Part shown: positions 15,652-25,624 of the stretch, one piece after another | How positions within the stretch are numbered: position 1 is the first letter of the stretch | How the letters are laid out: each line of letters starts with the position of its first letter | Origin: Sedimenticola sp. | Lineage (GTDB): Bacteria > Pseudomonadota > Gammaproteobacteria > Chromatiales > Chromatiaceae | Assembly: GCA_002869585.1 (NCBI GenBank) | Contig: PKUO01000002.1 | Span: 62,001-126,000 of the forward strand | Direction of reading: 5' to 3' | Length of the DNA: 64,000 nucleotides | Position numbers and translations under genes: made by a program | Notes under the pieces: model-generated | The model's database searches: none | What the model was told of the DNA's origin: nothing | What the model saw: only the letters and a program-made list of their open reading frames with translations

Positions 15652-16731
15652 ATTATTAAAGTCCTGATAGTTGATGACTCCGCGCTGGTGCGCCAGTTGC
15701 TGACGGAGATTCTCAATTCAGCGTCTGGTATTGAAGTGGTCGGCGTGGCGTCCGATCCCTTCGTGGCCCGTGAGAAGATCAAAAAACTCAATACCGATGT
15801 CATTACCCTGGATGTCGAGATGCCGCGTATGGATGGCGTTACCTTTCTCAGCAACCTGATGCGGTTGCGGCCCATGCCGGTGGTGATGATCTCGTCACTG
15901 ACCGAGCAGGGTGCAGATGTGACCCTCAGGGCGCTTGAACTGGGTGCGGTCGATTTCGTCTCCAAACCAAAACTGGATGTCGCCAAGGGTCTGGAAGCCT
16001 ATTCTGATGAGATTATCGCCAAGGTTCTCGCGGCTGCCGGAGCGAGGGTGCAGGCCATTACCCGGCGACCGGACAAGCCCGCCTCCGGGATAATGGTGCA
16101 GGAGAAGTATTCCGCAGACGCCGTGTTGAGCAAGAGCGGCTCCCGCCGCCATTTCCGCACAACCGATCGCATCATCGGCATTGGCGCCTCTACCGGAGGC
16201 ACAGAGGCGATCAAGGCGGTGCTGAGTGCCATGCCGCCGGATATGCCGGGCATCGTTATTTCCCAACACATACCCGAAGCCTTCAGCAAGCCGTTTGCCG
16301 CGCGGGTAAACAGTCAGAGCCAACTGACGGTGGTGGAGGCGAGCGATGGTCAGCAGATTCTCGCTGGACACGCCTATATCGCCCCAGGCAACAGGCACCT
16401 GGTTGTGCAGCGCGATGGCGCCCGTTATATCTGCAAGCTGAATGATGGTCCACCCGTCAACCGGCATAAGCCCTCGGTGGATGTCATGTTTCGTTCCTTG
16501 GCTATGAATGCCGGACCCAATGCGATAGCGGTGATGCTGACCGGTATGGGCGATGACGGCGCCGCAGGGGTGGGCGAGATGCGTGAGGCCGGGGCGCTGA
16601 CCGTTGCCCAGGATGAGAAGACCAGCGTTGTCTGGGGCATGCCCGGCGAAGTGGTCAAGCGCGGTTTTGCCGATGCGGTGCTGCCGCTCAACAAAATTTC
16701 TACACACCTTGAGCAGATCGCATTTACCTAG
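15652..16731 (+). CDS. cheB: Chemotaxis methylesterase CheB with non-standard start codon
   Basis: Phosphorylation-activated receptor methylesterase and deamidase. Receiver domain ([12 protein letters not shown], phospho-Asp in [15 protein letters not shown]), linker, then the esterase domain with catalytic Ser in [11 protein letters not shown], His in SQHIPEAF and Asp in [10 protein letters not shown]. No ATG, GTG or TTG exists between the cheD stop and the receiver. The first standard start, GTG 15688, would remove the acidic pocket. AGAGG at 15634-15638 is followed by ATA (15649), ATT (15652) and ATT (15655). Starting at 15652 gives the family N-terminus [10 protein letters not shown] (359 residues). 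ATA 15649 has better spacing and could be a mutated ATG. Confidence 0.85.
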   Translation: MIKVLIVDDSALVRQLLTEILNSASGIEVVGVASDPFVAREKIKKLNTDVITLDVEMPRMDGVTFLSNLMRLRPMPVVMISSLTEQGADVTLRALELGAVDFVSKPKLDVAKGLEAYSDEIIAKVLAAAGARVQAITRRPDKPASGIMVQEKYSADAVLSKSGSRRHFRTTDRIIGIGASTGGTEAIKAVLSAMPPDMPGIVISQHIPEAFSKPFAARVNSQSQLTVVEASDGQQILAGHAYIAPGNRHLVVQRDGARYICKLNDGPPVNRHKPSVDVMFRSLAMNAGPNAIAVMLTGMGDDGAAGVGEMREAGALTVAQDEKTSVVWGMPGEVVKRGFADAVLPLNKISTHLEQIAFT

Positions 16732-16851
16732 ATTCGTGGGTCGTCGTCCGGAATCGGGTATTTATGCGATTGTGGCTATATCAGATTAAAGTAAACCTCT
16801 TATTGGGCCGATAGTTGAGCATGGAAACAAAACATTCGGGCCATTGACGTT

Positions 16852-18078
16852 ATGCTGGAGTACTTCAAGCAGTATTGGATAGTCCTGTCTGGGAGTGCGA
16901 TAGTCCTGGTTCTCGCTGCTGTGACCGGTGCCGGCGCAGAAGTGCTTGGCTGGGTTGCCGCTACCTTGCTGATCTGGGTGGTGTTTACCCTGGTTACTGC
17001 CCGATTGGCGAAGATCAATGCAAGTCGTGCAAGGGGCAGTTCGATTACAGAGAAACAGGCGGTTGAGCAAGCGTTCCACGGCCTGATCGGAGATGTGGAT
17101 CAGGTGGTCGGTGATCTGTCCCGGCAGCTGCGCAACGACCTGGGCCAGATCCAGGATCTGATCGCCGATGCTGTCAGCAGCCTTCAGGACGCCTTTCATG
17201 GACTGAACAGCCAGTCTATAGCCCAGCAGCAGATTGTCCTGAAAACGGTACATGACATTGGCCGGTCCCATCAGGCCGGTGAAGAGGATGAAATCGCCAC
17301 CTTTCAGGATTTTGCCGACGAGATCGACACGGTTCTGCAGGTGTTCGTCAAACACGTCGTCGAGGTCAGTTCCGACGGCATAGGACTGGTGGATCAGATT
17401 GATCATATGGTCGTGCAGATGAACAAGGCCGATGATCTGCTCAAGGATGTGAAGGGTATCGCCGATCAGACCAACCTTCTAGCCCTGAATGCAGCTATTG
17501 AGGCGGCACGGGCGGGCGAGGCTGGACGCGGGTTTGCTGTAGTGGCAGAAGAGGTGCGCGCCCTCTCTCAGCGTTCGGATCGATTCAACGATGAGATCCG
17601 CACGGTGCTTAGCGAGTCGCGCCGCAATATCGAGGCGGCCCGTGATCTGGTGTCACGTTTTGCCTCCAAGGATATGAATTTCGCCATCCAGTCAAAGTCA
17701 CGGGTGGATCAGATGCGCTCCCAGGTGGCGGGAATCAACCAGCAGGTCGAGCAGAATCTGGGTGAGGTTTCAACCCTGGTCGAGGGTATCAACACCACTG
17801 TTGGGCATGCCGTGAGATCCCTGCAGTTTGAGGATATCGTCAACCAGCTTGCCGGTTATGCACAAAATCACCTCAATCACCTGGAGCAGGTGGTGGGCAT
17901 GCTCGATTCCGGCGTGCAACAGTTTGATTCCGCTGATGCAAATGATTGCCGGCAACTTGTCGGAACCCTGCAGAGGCTCAGGTCGCAAGTCAGTGATATG
18001 CATCACCAACATCAGGCGCAAACCCACAAACCGGTTGACCAGCAGTCGATGGATGAGGGCGGGGTTGAACTGTTCTAG
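16852..18078 (+). CDS. Methyl-accepting chemotaxis protein with C-terminal CheZ-like motif and -VELF tail
   Basis: 408 residues. Two N-terminal membrane helices (about 9-28 and 31-50) leave no periplasmic domain. The receptor signalling hairpin lies at about 202-245 ([20 protein letters not shown]). After it comes a helix [13 protein letters not shown] with Asp328 and Gln332 spaced as in CheZ, then a charged His/Gln-rich linker and the tail GGVELF. It may be a short cytoplasm-facing receptor that also acts on CheY-P, or a scaffold. The same motif pair occurs in the 13511 protein. The sensory input is unknown. Confidence 0.8.
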   Translation: MLEYFKQYWIVLSGSAIVLVLAAVTGAGAEVLGWVAATLLIWVVFTLVTARLAKINASRARGSSITEKQAVEQAFHGLIGDVDQVVGDLSRQLRNDLGQIQDLIADAVSSLQDAFHGLNSQSIAQQQIVLKTVHDIGRSHQAGEEDEIATFQDFADEIDTVLQVFVKHVVEVSSDGIGLVDQIDHMVVQMNKADDLLKDVKGIADQTNLLALNAAIEAARAGEAGRGFAVVAEEVRALSQRSDRFNDEIRTVLSESRRNIEAARDLVSRFASKDMNFAIQSKSRVDQMRSQVAGINQQVEQNLGEVSTLVEGINTTVGHAVRSLQFEDIVNQLAGYAQNHLNHLEQVVGMLDSGVQQFDSADANDCRQLVGTLQRLRSQVSDMHHQHQAQTHKPVDQQSMDEGGVELF

Positions 18079-18136
18079 GCAGGGTTTTGTGAATACTTGT
18101 AGATAAATCATTAGGTTAGGAATAGAGGATAGGTCG

Positions 18137-18436
18137 ATGAGCGTGACAGTCAACGAGTCACAAGATAAGACAGAAGTGACAATCAATGTGAGAGGACGCT
18201 TTGACTTCTCCTGCCATCAGGATTTCATGCGTGCCTACAAAGCCTATCCGAAAGGGGATAAGCGTTTTGTTGTCGATCTGAAAGACACCGAATACATGGA
18301 CAGTTCGGCAATGGGCATGCTGTTGCAGATCAGGGAATACAGTGCCCAGAATGGTGTGTTGCTGCAAAATGGCAATGACAGTGTCAAGGAGATACTGCGC
18401 ATAGCGAATTTTGACAAGCTATTCACAATCACCTGA
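18137..18436 (+). CDS. STAS-domain protein (anti-sigma factor antagonist-like)
   Basis: 99 residues, a single STAS domain. It has the conserved Ser pair at the phosphorylation site (EYMDSSAMGMLLQIRE), unlike the STAS protein at 12994. It is the last gene of the chemotaxis operon, 58 bases after the receptor. Such proteins are switched by a Ser kinase and a PP2C phosphatase; none is adjacent, though a PP2C gene lies at 46327. The target is unknown. Confidence 0.85.
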   Translation: MSVTVNESQDKTEVTINVRGRFDFSCHQDFMRAYKAYPKGDKRFVVDLKDTEYMDSSAMGMLLQIREYSAQNGVLLQNGNDSVKEILRIANFDKLFTIT

Positions 18437-18565
18437 AGCCGGCCATTAATCGTTGATTTTCAAGTGATTGATCAGCAGTGGGAGCACACTTCCCCCTGAA
18501 TTGCCTCTAGAATCTTGGCTGAGATTAACCTATCCTTGCCGCTTTTCTCGGCCGGGTGAGTCATC

Positions 18566-19657
18566 ATGGGTTTCAAGTGCGGTATCGTAGGTTTGCCAAA
18601 TGTCGGTAAATCCACTCTTTTCAATGCGTTAACCCAGGCCACCATTGCGGCCGAAAACTACCCTTTCTGCACCATTGACCCGAATGTGGGCGTGGTGCCG
18701 GTTGCCGATCCACGTCAGGACATCCTGGCCGAAATCGTCAAACCGCAGAATATCGTCCCCACGACCATGCAGTTTGTCGATATTGCCGGACTGGTGGAAG
18801 GTGCCTCCAAGGGCGAAGGCCTGGGTAATAAGTTTCTCGCCAATATCCGTGAAACCGACGCAATCTGCCACGTGGTCCGCTGCTTCCAGAACGACGATGT
18901 GATTCACGTTGCAGGAAAAGTCGACCCGCTGGCCGATATCGAGGTGATCAACACGGAACTGGCGCTGGCTGACATGGAGTCGGTGGAGAAAGCCCTCGAC
19001 AAGGTCGCACGCCAGGCCAAAACCGGTGACAAGAAAGTGATCACTCAGAAGGAGTTGCTGGAGAAGGTGCGGGACCACCTTGATCTCGGCAATCCGGTGC
19101 GCTCAATGGATCTGTCTGAAGATCAGCGTCAGGCGCTGCGCGACCTGCATCTGCTGACCATCAAGCCGACTCTGTATATCGCCAATGTCTCTGAAGACGG
19201 ATTCGAGAATAATCCCTTTCTGGACGCGGTGCGGGAGTTCGCCGCGTCTGAAGGTTCAGAGGTGGTGCCTGTTTGCGCGGCCATTGAGGCGGAGATCGTC
19301 GAGCTCGACGAGGACGAAAAACAGGAGTTTCTGGCGGATATGGGGCTTGACGAGCCCGGTCTGAACCGTGTGGTGCGCGCAGGATATAAGCTACTGGGAC
19401 TCGAGACCTATTTCACTGCAGGCGTCAAAGAGGTGCGCGCCTGGACCATACCCATAGGCGCCACTGCACCCGAGGCGGCTGCGGTGATCCATACCGATTT
19501 TCAGCGTGGCTTCATCAAGGCCGAAGTGATTGCCTACAATGATTTTGTCGCCTGCAAAGGTGAGCAGGGGGCAAAAGAGGCCGGCAAACTGCGCATCGAG
19601 GGTAAAGAGTACGTGGTCAAGGATGGGGACGTCATTCATTTCCGTTTCAACGTCTGA
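18566..19657 (+). CDS. ychF: Ribosome-associated ATPase/GTPase YchF
   Basis: Obg-family P-loop protein of 363 residues that binds ribosomes and prefers ATP. It has the G1 motif [16 protein letters not shown]3 [16 protein letters not shown] and the altered G4 NVSEDG (NxxE), which explains the ATP preference, plus a C-terminal TGS domain ([18 protein letters not shown]...). Length and ends match the family. It stands alone between the chemotaxis operon and a tRNA gene. Confidence 0.96.
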   Translation: MGFKCGIVGLPNVGKSTLFNALTQATIAAENYPFCTIDPNVGVVPVADPRQDILAEIVKPQNIVPTTMQFVDIAGLVEGASKGEGLGNKFLANIRETDAICHVVRCFQNDDVIHVAGKVDPLADIEVINTELALADMESVEKALDKVARQAKTGDKKVITQKELLEKVRDHLDLGNPVRSMDLSEDQRQALRDLHLLTIKPTLYIANVSEDGFENNPFLDAVREFAASEGSEVVPVCAAIEAEIVELDEDEKQEFLADMGLDEPGLNRVVRAGYKLLGLETYFTAGVKEVRAWTIPIGATAPEAAAVIHTDFQRGFIKAEVIAYNDFVACKGEQGAKEAGKLRIEGKEYVVKDGDVIHFRFNV

Positions 19658-19669
19658 TAGGGCTAACAC

Positions 19670-19698
19670 TTGACAGTAAAAGGGTCGGTCGTTATATT
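19670..19698 (+). promoter_or_regulatory. Sigma-70 promoter of tRNA-Met
   Basis: TTGACA, 17 bases, TATATT. A perfect -35, ideal spacing and a near-consensus -10 end 13 bases before the tRNA gene. Confidence 0.85.
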
Positions 19699-19711
19699 CC
19701 CCGGCTTTCCT

Positions 19712-19788
19712 GGCTACGTAGCTCAGTCGGTTAGAGCGACGGACTCATAACCCGTAGGTCGGTGGTTCAATTCCACCCGTAGCCACCA
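19712..19788 (+). tRNA. tRNA-Met (anticodon CAT)
   Basis: 77 nucleotides including an encoded CCA. The acceptor stem GGCTACG pairs with CGTAGCC. The D-arm is AGCTCAGTCGGTTAGAGC, the anticodon loop is CTCATAA with CAT at 19746-19748, and the T-arm contains GGTTCAATTCC. The paired first base pair (G-C) and sequence point to elongator tRNA-Met rather than initiator; tRNA-Ile2 (modified CAT) was considered less likely. Confidence 0.93.
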
Positions 19789-19821
19789 ATTCATTATCCG
19801 ATAATATCCATTATCGTCCCT

Positions 19822-19847
19822 AAGCCCGCATTCTAGCGGGCTTTTTT
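19822..19847 (+). terminator. Rho-independent terminator after tRNA-Met
   Basis: Stem AAGCCCGC / GCGGGCTT with a six-base loop, running into a T tract (CTTTTTTG). Confidence 0.9.
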
Positions 19848-19874
19848 GTTGCTTTGGCGTTCTTTTGCGGCAGC

Positions 19875-19906
19875 AAAAAAACAGGGCGCCAAGGGGGGCG
19901 CCCTGT
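19875..19906 (-). terminator. Rho-independent terminator of the small secreted-protein gene
   Basis: Stem ACAGGGCGCC / GGCGCCCTGT around AAGGGG. The plus strand shows an A run just before the stem, so the minus-strand transcript ends in a U tract. It lies 20 bases beyond the stop of the gene at 19927. Confidence 0.85.
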
Positions 19907-19926
19907 CTTATCGCCAGTTAGAGCAC

Positions 19927-20205
19927 TTATTCGCTGCGGTTTGCGCCTGGGCCTGAGGATGTGGCCGAACCCGAGGGATCCTGGGTTTGTGTCACGCTAC
20001 CACCCATGCTACGGGAACTAATCATTGAATCGCCGTCTTCCAGCATTTCATCGATGATCTCGATATGCATCTCACTGATCTGTCCATCTACGAAATCAAA
20101 GTTTGGGTTCATATCTTCCGACGGATGGTGAGCCCAAGTCTGCCCACTCATTGCGAAGGAACTGACGATGGCGAGCAGTGCGGTTTTAAGTAGAGTTTTA
20201 TTCAT
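19927..20205 (-). CDS. Small secreted protein of unknown function
   Basis: 92 residues. A signal peptide (LLKTALLAIVSSFAMSGQTWA) is probably cleaved before HHPSEDM. The mature part is acidic with a predicted short helix (EMHIEIIDEMLEDGDSM) and a Ser/Gly/Thr-rich disordered end. AGAGGAA precedes the ATG, and a good terminator follows, so this is a real single-gene unit. No family is recognised. Confidence 0.7.
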   Translation of the reverse strand: MNKTLLKTALLAIVSSFAMSGQTWAHHPSEDMNPNFDFVDGQISEMHIEIIDEMLEDGDSMISSRSMGGSVTQTQDPSGSATSSGPGANRSE

Positions 20206-20621
20206 AAATCATTCCTCTTTTGGAATTAACAGGTAGTTAGGTTGCAAATATGTTGATTGAATATATTTGCTAAACCTGGGGCGATTTTAGGCGCTACATG
20301 TTTCACTCGTTTTCCACTCTGTTACTGTTTTGTAGTGCAATTGTTACGAGTTGTAACGCTGTGCTATTGAGCGATTCCACGCGCTGTGAGTTGCCTAGAT
20401 GTGTGCTTTGAACAAATGGTTATCGCTTTTACAGGTTATTGTTTCTTGGGGATTCTGATCATTAAAGTTTCCTGCTGCTAAGTCGCTATAGCCTAAGAGT
20501 AATAACATTGCAGATTATGTGTTAATTGGCGTTGCAAATTGGACTCAGTATTGAATGGGTGCAGACGGTCATTTCTACAAGCATCATGGGGTAGAGATCG
20601 GAATATATTTGGAGTTACTGG
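20206..20621. other. AT-rich intergenic region between the small secreted-protein gene and the FIST gene
   Basis: 416 bases without a supported gene; it must hold the promoters of two divergent units. The only clear structure is an inverted repeat at 20239-20277. No confident -35/-10 pair was identified for the FIST gene. Base composition is clearly AT-richer than the chemotaxis region. Confidence 0.6.
20239..20277. repeat. Inverted repeat upstream of the small secreted-protein gene
   Basis: Arms AGGTTGCAAATAT and ATATTTGCTAAACCT, matching apart from a two-base insertion, around an 11-base centre. It lies 34-72 bases upstream of the minus-strand ATG at 20205. It could be an operator or a leader hairpin; which one cannot be told from sequence. 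Confidence 0.5.
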
Positions 20622-21761
20622 ATGATGTCGGAGTCAACCTATGTAAAAAGGGCGGAAGTCGTTGCGCAGGATGAAAAGTCTGCTGTTGATGCGTTTGCGC
20701 AAAGAATAAGACAACCGGATATGGCGGGTGTCATATTCTTCTGCTCATCAAATTATGATCCAGCCAGACTGGGTCAGGCGTTGCGTGAACAGTTTACCTG
20801 CCCGGTTATCGGCTGCACTACTGCGGGTGGGATTGGGTCCACATACCAGCAAAACGGTATTGTAGGGCTAAGCCTCTCGGCAGAGATGTTTAGAATGCAT
20901 GCAGTCGCTATAGATCCACTCAATGAGTTTAGCAACTCTGCTGCTGAGAAGCTGGCGTCTAAGCTGAGATCAGAGCTGCAATTTTCTGACTCCCTTGACA
21001 GCAAGAAAATGTTTGGCTTTATTCTGATAGATGGTCTTTCATGCATGGAAGAGCAGGTTATTGCATCCATTTACAACTCTTTTGACAGCATGCCAATAAT
21101 CGGTGGTTCAGCCGGGGATGACCTGAGGTTTGAGGAGACTCGAATTTATGTCGATGGAGAATTTCGGAGTGGGGCTGCTGTATTCTCAATCATTGAAACG
21201 CATCTCCCCTTCAAGACTTTTCGACTACACCATTTTGAGCCGACAGAAAAAGATTTTGTTATCACAGGAGCAGACCCATCGCGTCGTATCGTATCCGAAA
21301 TAGATGGTTCTCCGGCAGCCGAAGAATACGCAAGAATCATCGGCTTGGATATGGATAAACTTTCACCACAGGTATTCACTACACATCCCACCATGTTGCA
21401 AATCGGAAACGAGTGGTATGTAAGATCGGTCAAGAATGTCAATGAAGATGGCAGTCTGTCTTTTGCATGTGCGATTGATATTGGGCTGCCTTTAACCATA
21501 GCAAAAGGAATGGGTTTTGTGGAAACGCTTCGTCAAAAGGTTGATGAAATCGAGGCGGAATTTTCCAGTATCGAATTTACATTGGGTTGTGACTGCACCT
21601 TCCGGCTGATAGAAATGTTGGAAACAGGGGTTGAAAAAGAAGTTGAACAACAGATCAAACGGATCAATTTGATCGGTTTCTCCACCTATGGTGAACAATT
21701 CAACTCAATTCATGTTAATCAAACCCTAACCGGGGTTGTGGTTGGTAAGCTCAAGCAATGA
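20622..21761 (+). CDS. FIST-domain sensor protein (NosP-like)
   Basis: 379 residues with FIST_N (about 30-215; [36 protein letters not shown]) and FIST_C (about 225-360; [30 protein letters not shown]). Members called NosP bind haem and sense nitric oxide, and they regulate a hybrid histidine kinase encoded next door. Here a hybrid kinase follows with a four-base overlap. Haem binding is inferred from context; FIST proteins may also sense other small ligands. Codon use and base content are AT-richer than in neighbouring regions. Confidence 0.85.
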   Translation: MMSESTYVKRAEVVAQDEKSAVDAFAQRIRQPDMAGVIFFCSSNYDPARLGQALREQFTCPVIGCTTAGGIGSTYQQNGIVGLSLSAEMFRMHAVAIDPLNEFSNSAAEKLASKLRSELQFSDSLDSKKMFGFILIDGLSCMEEQVIASIYNSFDSMPIIGGSAGDDLRFEETRIYVDGEFRSGAAVFSIIETHLPFKTFRLHHFEPTEKDFVITGADPSRRIVSEIDGSPAAEEYARIIGLDMDKLSPQVFTTHPTMLQIGNEWYVRSVKNVNEDGSLSFACAIDIGLPLTIAKGMGFVETLRQKVDEIEAEFSSIEFTLGCDCTFRLIEMLETGVEKEVEQQIKRINLIGFSTYGEQFNSIHVNQTLTGVVVGKLKQ

Positions 21762-23539
21762 ATTCGAATAATAATCTTGAAGCCAGAATTGCCGAGCTTG
21801 AAGAACTTAATGCAAAACAAAAGAAAGTTATCGATGCTCTCAAGGAGCGTGTAAAAAGAAGTATCAACTCTTCGGGTACAGCCTATTCGTTGTTCGAACG
21901 TAATATTCAGCTACAAAACGAGGTTGACCGACAGGTTCACGGGTTAAAGATGGCGAAAGACGCTGCAGAAGCAGCTAATCGCGCCAAAAGTGAATTTCTG
22001 GCCACCATGAGCCATGAAATACGCACGCCTTTGAATGGGATCTTGGGTATGACTGAGTTGTTGCTTGGGTCAAATCTGAACGAGAAGCAGCAGCGGTTTT
22101 CTGAGATTGCCCATCGCTCAGGACAGATGTTGCTCGATGTCATCAATAATATACTGGATTTTTCGCAGATTGAGGCCGAAAAACTCGTAATAGCAGAGTC
22201 GTCATTTGACCTGCAAGAGCTTGTGGATGATGTGATGCAGGTAGTGGCAGAGCATGGTCGCGAAAAGCGCCTGGAGTTGCTTAGTGATGTCTCTCCTGAA
22301 ATCAGCAAAAAATTGATAGGCGACGGGCCGCGTTTGCGCCAGGTTTTGATCAATCTGATGAGCAATGCGGTGAAATTTACTGAACAGGGTGAGATTGTAA
22401 TACGCATCAAGCCAGTAGAGGAATCTGGTCAGGACATTCTGATTTATTTTGAAGTAGAGGACAGCGGTTGTGGAATTCAAGAAGAAAAACTGCTGGATAT
22501 ATTTGATGCCTTTGTTCAAGCCGATGGTTCAAGCACCAGGCAACATGGCGGCACGGGATTGGGGTTGACGATTTCAAAGAAACTAGTGACCTTAATGGGT
22601 GGTGTTATCGGTGCCAAAAGTAAAGTGGGGTACGGTTCAGTATTTCACTTCTCGGTTAGGCTGAAAAAGCAAGATAAGGTCAGAGATTCCGCGATTGCGC
22701 TCGACCAAGTGAAAGAAGTCAAGGTGCTGGTGGTTGATGACAATCTTCCTACCAGGCAGATTCTGGTTAAAAAAATCAATGACTGGGGTATGCAGGCAAA
22801 TTGTGCTGATAGTGGAGTCAGCGCAATTAGGCAGTTGAAAGAAGCTGCGGCTGGCGGTAAGCCCTATGCACTCGCAATCCTCGATAGAATGATGCCAGGC
22901 ATGGATGGTTTGACATTGGCCGGTATCATCAAGGCCGATCCAATAATAGCGGAAACTCGACTTCTGATGTATTCAGCGCTTCGTGAGAGGACTGATGATA
23001 CCGTATGGCGGACGGTGGGAATAGACGCCTATTTAAGCAAGCCCGCCAGACTCACTGAACTGCAGAGTGTGCTCCTGTCTCTGTTGACTGATAATCCATC
23101 CAGAGAGAGCGGAGCAGAGTCACCAACAAAAGAAGAGATTGAGGCAGATGATGCTGTACTGCTTGGTTACCGTGTCTTGTTGGCAGAGGATAATCTGGTA
23201 AACCAAGTGGTGGCAATGGATATGCTGGAACTGCTTGGTTGTCGAACAGACTTGGCAGTGAATGGACTTGAAGCTGTTGAGGGGATCAAAAATCATCACT
23301 ACGATTTGTTGTTGATGGACTGCCATATGCCAGAGATGGATGGATTCGCTGCAACGAGGGCAATTCGAGATACTGAGCTGGAGGGGAACTACATGCCGAT
23401 TATTGCTTTGACTGCAGATGTAGAAGAAGGTGTGTATGAAAAGTGCCGTGCTGCAGGAATGGATGACTATCTGAGTAAACCATTTCATCAGAAGGCGTTA
23501 CAGGAAATGCTATGCAAGTGGCTTGTGCCCAAAAATTAG
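21758..23539 (+). CDS. Soluble hybrid histidine kinase with two receiver domains (NahK-like)
   Basis: 593 residues, no membrane segment. N-terminal coiled coil (5-80), HisKA with His86 ([15 protein letters not shown]), HATPase (about 190-310; [19 protein letters not shown]), then two receivers. The first (about 325-445) has VVDDN and phospho-Asp in [11 protein letters not shown], and the second (about 465-590) has AEDN and Asp in [11 protein letters not shown] with Lys in SKPF. No HPt domain is attached, so a separate one must pass on the phosphate. It overlaps the FIST gene, which probably supplies the input signal. Confidence 0.92.
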   Translation: MNSNNNLEARIAELEELNAKQKKVIDALKERVKRSINSSGTAYSLFERNIQLQNEVDRQVHGLKMAKDAAEAANRAKSEFLATMSHEIRTPLNGILGMTELLLGSNLNEKQQRFSEIAHRSGQMLLDVINNILDFSQIEAEKLVIAESSFDLQELVDDVMQVVAEHGREKRLELLSDVSPEISKKLIGDGPRLRQVLINLMSNAVKFTEQGEIVIRIKPVEESGQDILIYFEVEDSGCGIQEEKLLDIFDAFVQADGSSTRQHGGTGLGLTISKKLVTLMGGVIGAKSKVGYGSVFHFSVRLKKQDKVRDSAIALDQVKEVKVLVVDDNLPTRQILVKKINDWGMQANCADSGVSAIRQLKEAAAGGKPYALAILDRMMPGMDGLTLAGIIKADPIIAETRLLMYSALRERTDDTVWRTVGIDAYLSKPARLTELQSVLLSLLTDNPSRESGAESPTKEEIEADDAVLLGYRVLLAEDNLVNQVVAMDMLELLGCRTDLAVNGLEAVEGIKNHHYDLLLMDCHMPEMDGFAATRAIRDTELEGNYMPIIALTADVEEGVYEKCRAAGMDDYLSKPFHQKALQEMLCKWLVPKN

Positions 23540-23795
23540 AAGCAGGTAAGGTATGGCCGATGGAATGTTTTGCAAGTGGCAGTCAGACAATATTACATGT
23601 CCTGCCCGAATTGAATTCACGGACACCTTTGTCCCAGAATCTGGCCAAAATATTCTGTAATGTATCATCTGGCGGGAGTAGTCCTTGGTGAGTAAAGTAC
23701 AGGCCGAAAAATGCAACAGCGTCAATTAGTTCGTTGAATAACTTTTGCATGGTTTATGATTGATTCTGGTAGCAGAGAAATAAAAACCCTTCCTT

Positions 23796-25262
23796 ATGTC
23801 AATCGCTAGCGGTTTTATCAGTCGTCATACAATTTCAGATCCCCGGAATTCGAGGGCGGATCTTTTTTCTGTTATTGCCAAATACTCTGAAAAATTGACA
23901 GCGGGTGAAGGATGGCCGGATGGTGTCGACAATCTGTTGAAAGAGCTTGGTGAGCTTCTGGGTGTCAGTCGGGTCTGGATTTTTCAGATCATGAAACTTA
24001 CCGACACGCATATAGTCCAGGATTACATTTTTGAGTGGTCTGCAAAACCCGAATACAGACAAATCGGCATGTCCCGTTTCAGAATGTTCACCAACAGAAT
24101 TGGTAACGACGAATATCGCAACTTGCTGGAAAGCCGAAAAAGGGGGGAGTGGCAAGCTGTTCAGGCATCTAAGCTCGATTCTGGATTCTTGAAAGAAGAC
24201 CAGATAAAACAAGGGATCAAGTCGATGTTGACGGTACCCCTGTTTATTGAGAATCAGTGGTGGGGGACACTGGGTTTTGATGATTGTGAAAGAGAATATG
24301 ATTGGGGCATGGAGGAGATTTCGCTGCTCCGTATTGCCGCCACGGTCATCTCAAATGCAATCTTGAACAACAAACTAAAGGCAAAAAAAGAGCAGTTCGC
24401 AACACTGCAGAGTATCTCTGACGGCAGCCTGTGGTCCCTGGATCTCAACTCGTGGCATATCAGCATTACCTCTGGTTTTCTGGACATCGATCAAACGCCA
24501 AGGCAATCAGATGAGTTTCCGTTACGTGACGTGCTCAAGATGACTCATCCGGAAGACAGAAAATTTCTTCTGGATTCCTTCAGGCAGGGGGCAAAAAGCG
24601 GGCGATACCGTATTCGCTATGATACCCGGATTAAGGCTGGAGAGGGGCAGTATAGGTGGGTTGAAGTGATCGGAAATGCCCATTTCGATACAAATGGTCT
24701 GCCAACGCTTCTGGCCGGAATCGCCATCGATATTATCGACCGGAAAAAAGAGGAAGAGAAACTGCGCGAGGCCGCCTCTGTCGATCCGTTAACGGGGGTG
24801 ATGAATCGCCGCGCCTTTGCAACCCGGATGGAGGGGCTGATACGCGAAGCCAGGGATAACAGCCAGCCGCTATCTCTTCTGATGATCGATATTGACCATT
24901 TCAAAGTGGTTAATGATCGCTGGGGGCACCATGTTGGTGATCAGGTGCTGATCCACATGACAGCCATTATCAACAAGATGCTGCGCAAAAAAGATTTCTT
25001 TGCCCGTTATGGCGGGGAAGAGTTCGTCGTTATTCTACCTGGGGTCGACAAGGAACTGTCTTTGCAGATTGGCGACAGAATACGGCAGTCTGTTGCAGTT
25101 TCCCCTTGTGTACTGGACGAGAGAGAGGTCGCCTTCACCATCAGCCTTGGCTGTGCATCCAGGAATAGAAATGAAGACACTTCTGCTAAAGGCCTGATGC
25201 TCGCCGCGGATGCTGCGCTGTATCAGGCAAAAAAGAACGGCCGAAATCAGATTTGCTGCTAG
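23796..25262 (+). CDS. GAF-PAS-GGDEF diguanylate cyclase
   Basis: 488 residues, soluble. A GAF domain (about 25-195; WPDGVDNLLKELGELLGVSRVWIFQ, LTVPLFIENQWWGTLGFDD), a PAS_3-like domain (about 210-315; TITSGF-type start, HPEDRKFLLDSF, RYRWVEV-like end) and a full GGDEF domain with YGGEEF. The I-site R-K-K-D lies before it. It makes c-di-GMP under control of one or two ligand domains. It is 256 bases downstream of the hybrid kinase, so it may have its own promoter. It joins the NosP-like sensor and kinase as a possible NO-to-c-di-GMP circuit. Confidence 0.92.
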   Translation: MSIASGFISRHTISDPRNSRADLFSVIAKYSEKLTAGEGWPDGVDNLLKELGELLGVSRVWIFQIMKLTDTHIVQDYIFEWSAKPEYRQIGMSRFRMFTNRIGNDEYRNLLESRKRGEWQAVQASKLDSGFLKEDQIKQGIKSMLTVPLFIENQWWGTLGFDDCEREYDWGMEEISLLRIAATVISNAILNNKLKAKKEQFATLQSISDGSLWSLDLNSWHISITSGFLDIDQTPRQSDEFPLRDVLKMTHPEDRKFLLDSFRQGAKSGRYRIRYDTRIKAGEGQYRWVEVIGNAHFDTNGLPTLLAGIAIDIIDRKKEEEKLREAASVDPLTGVMNRRAFATRMEGLIREARDNSQPLSLLMIDIDHFKVVNDRWGHHVGDQVLIHMTAIINKMLRKKDFFARYGGEEFVVILPGVDKELSLQIGDRIRQSVAVSPCVLDEREVAFTISLGCASRNRNEDTSAKGLMLAADAALYQAKKNGRNQICC

Positions 25263-25348
25263 CTAGGATTGATTGAAGTGGAAACAGATTTTAGCCACTT
25301 TGGCGGGTGAGGGAGTGGCAATGTAATCTTTTGATTAATATGCGAAAA

Positions 25349-25425
25349 TGGCGCGCCCGACAGGATTTGAACCTGTGACCCCCGCCTTCGGAGGGCGGTA
25401 CTCTATCCAGCTGAGCTACGGGCGC
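25349..25425 (-). tRNA. tRNA-Arg (anticodon CCG)
   Basis: Read on the minus strand: acceptor GCGCCCG paired with CGGGCGC, D-arm AGCTCAGCTGGATAGAG, anticodon loop CTCCGAA giving CCG, T-arm with GGTTCAAATCC, and an encoded CCA. 77 nucleotides. Confidence 0.94.
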
Positions 25426-25624
25426 ATATTTTGGTATTGTACTACTTTTGACCTTTAGCCTTTGAGCCTCTGCTGAATTCTGACGAGTTTCAGGCCCAAT
25501 CGGAAGACCGGCTATATTACCCTGCCCCTAGGATTGCGTCCATCTATGGAGTCGATCTTTTCCCGCTTTGCGGCTATACTGCGCGCAGTTTTTTACCGAA
25601 TTCTGATATACGGAGGGCCGGAAG

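Noticed and set aside
14962-16731. CheD-CheB fusion by readthrough of the TAA at 15598
   Set aside because: The 17 codons between are not protein-like, CheD ends in the ELF tail shared with other proteins, and an AGAGG site precedes cheB.
23540-23795. Possible gene remnant between the hybrid kinase and the GGDEF gene
   Set aside because: Short frames only, none with recognisable sequence; probably just a promoter region.
19712-25425. Integrative element between the two tRNA genes
   Set aside because: No integrase, no duplicated tRNA end and no transposase; only the composition is suggestive.
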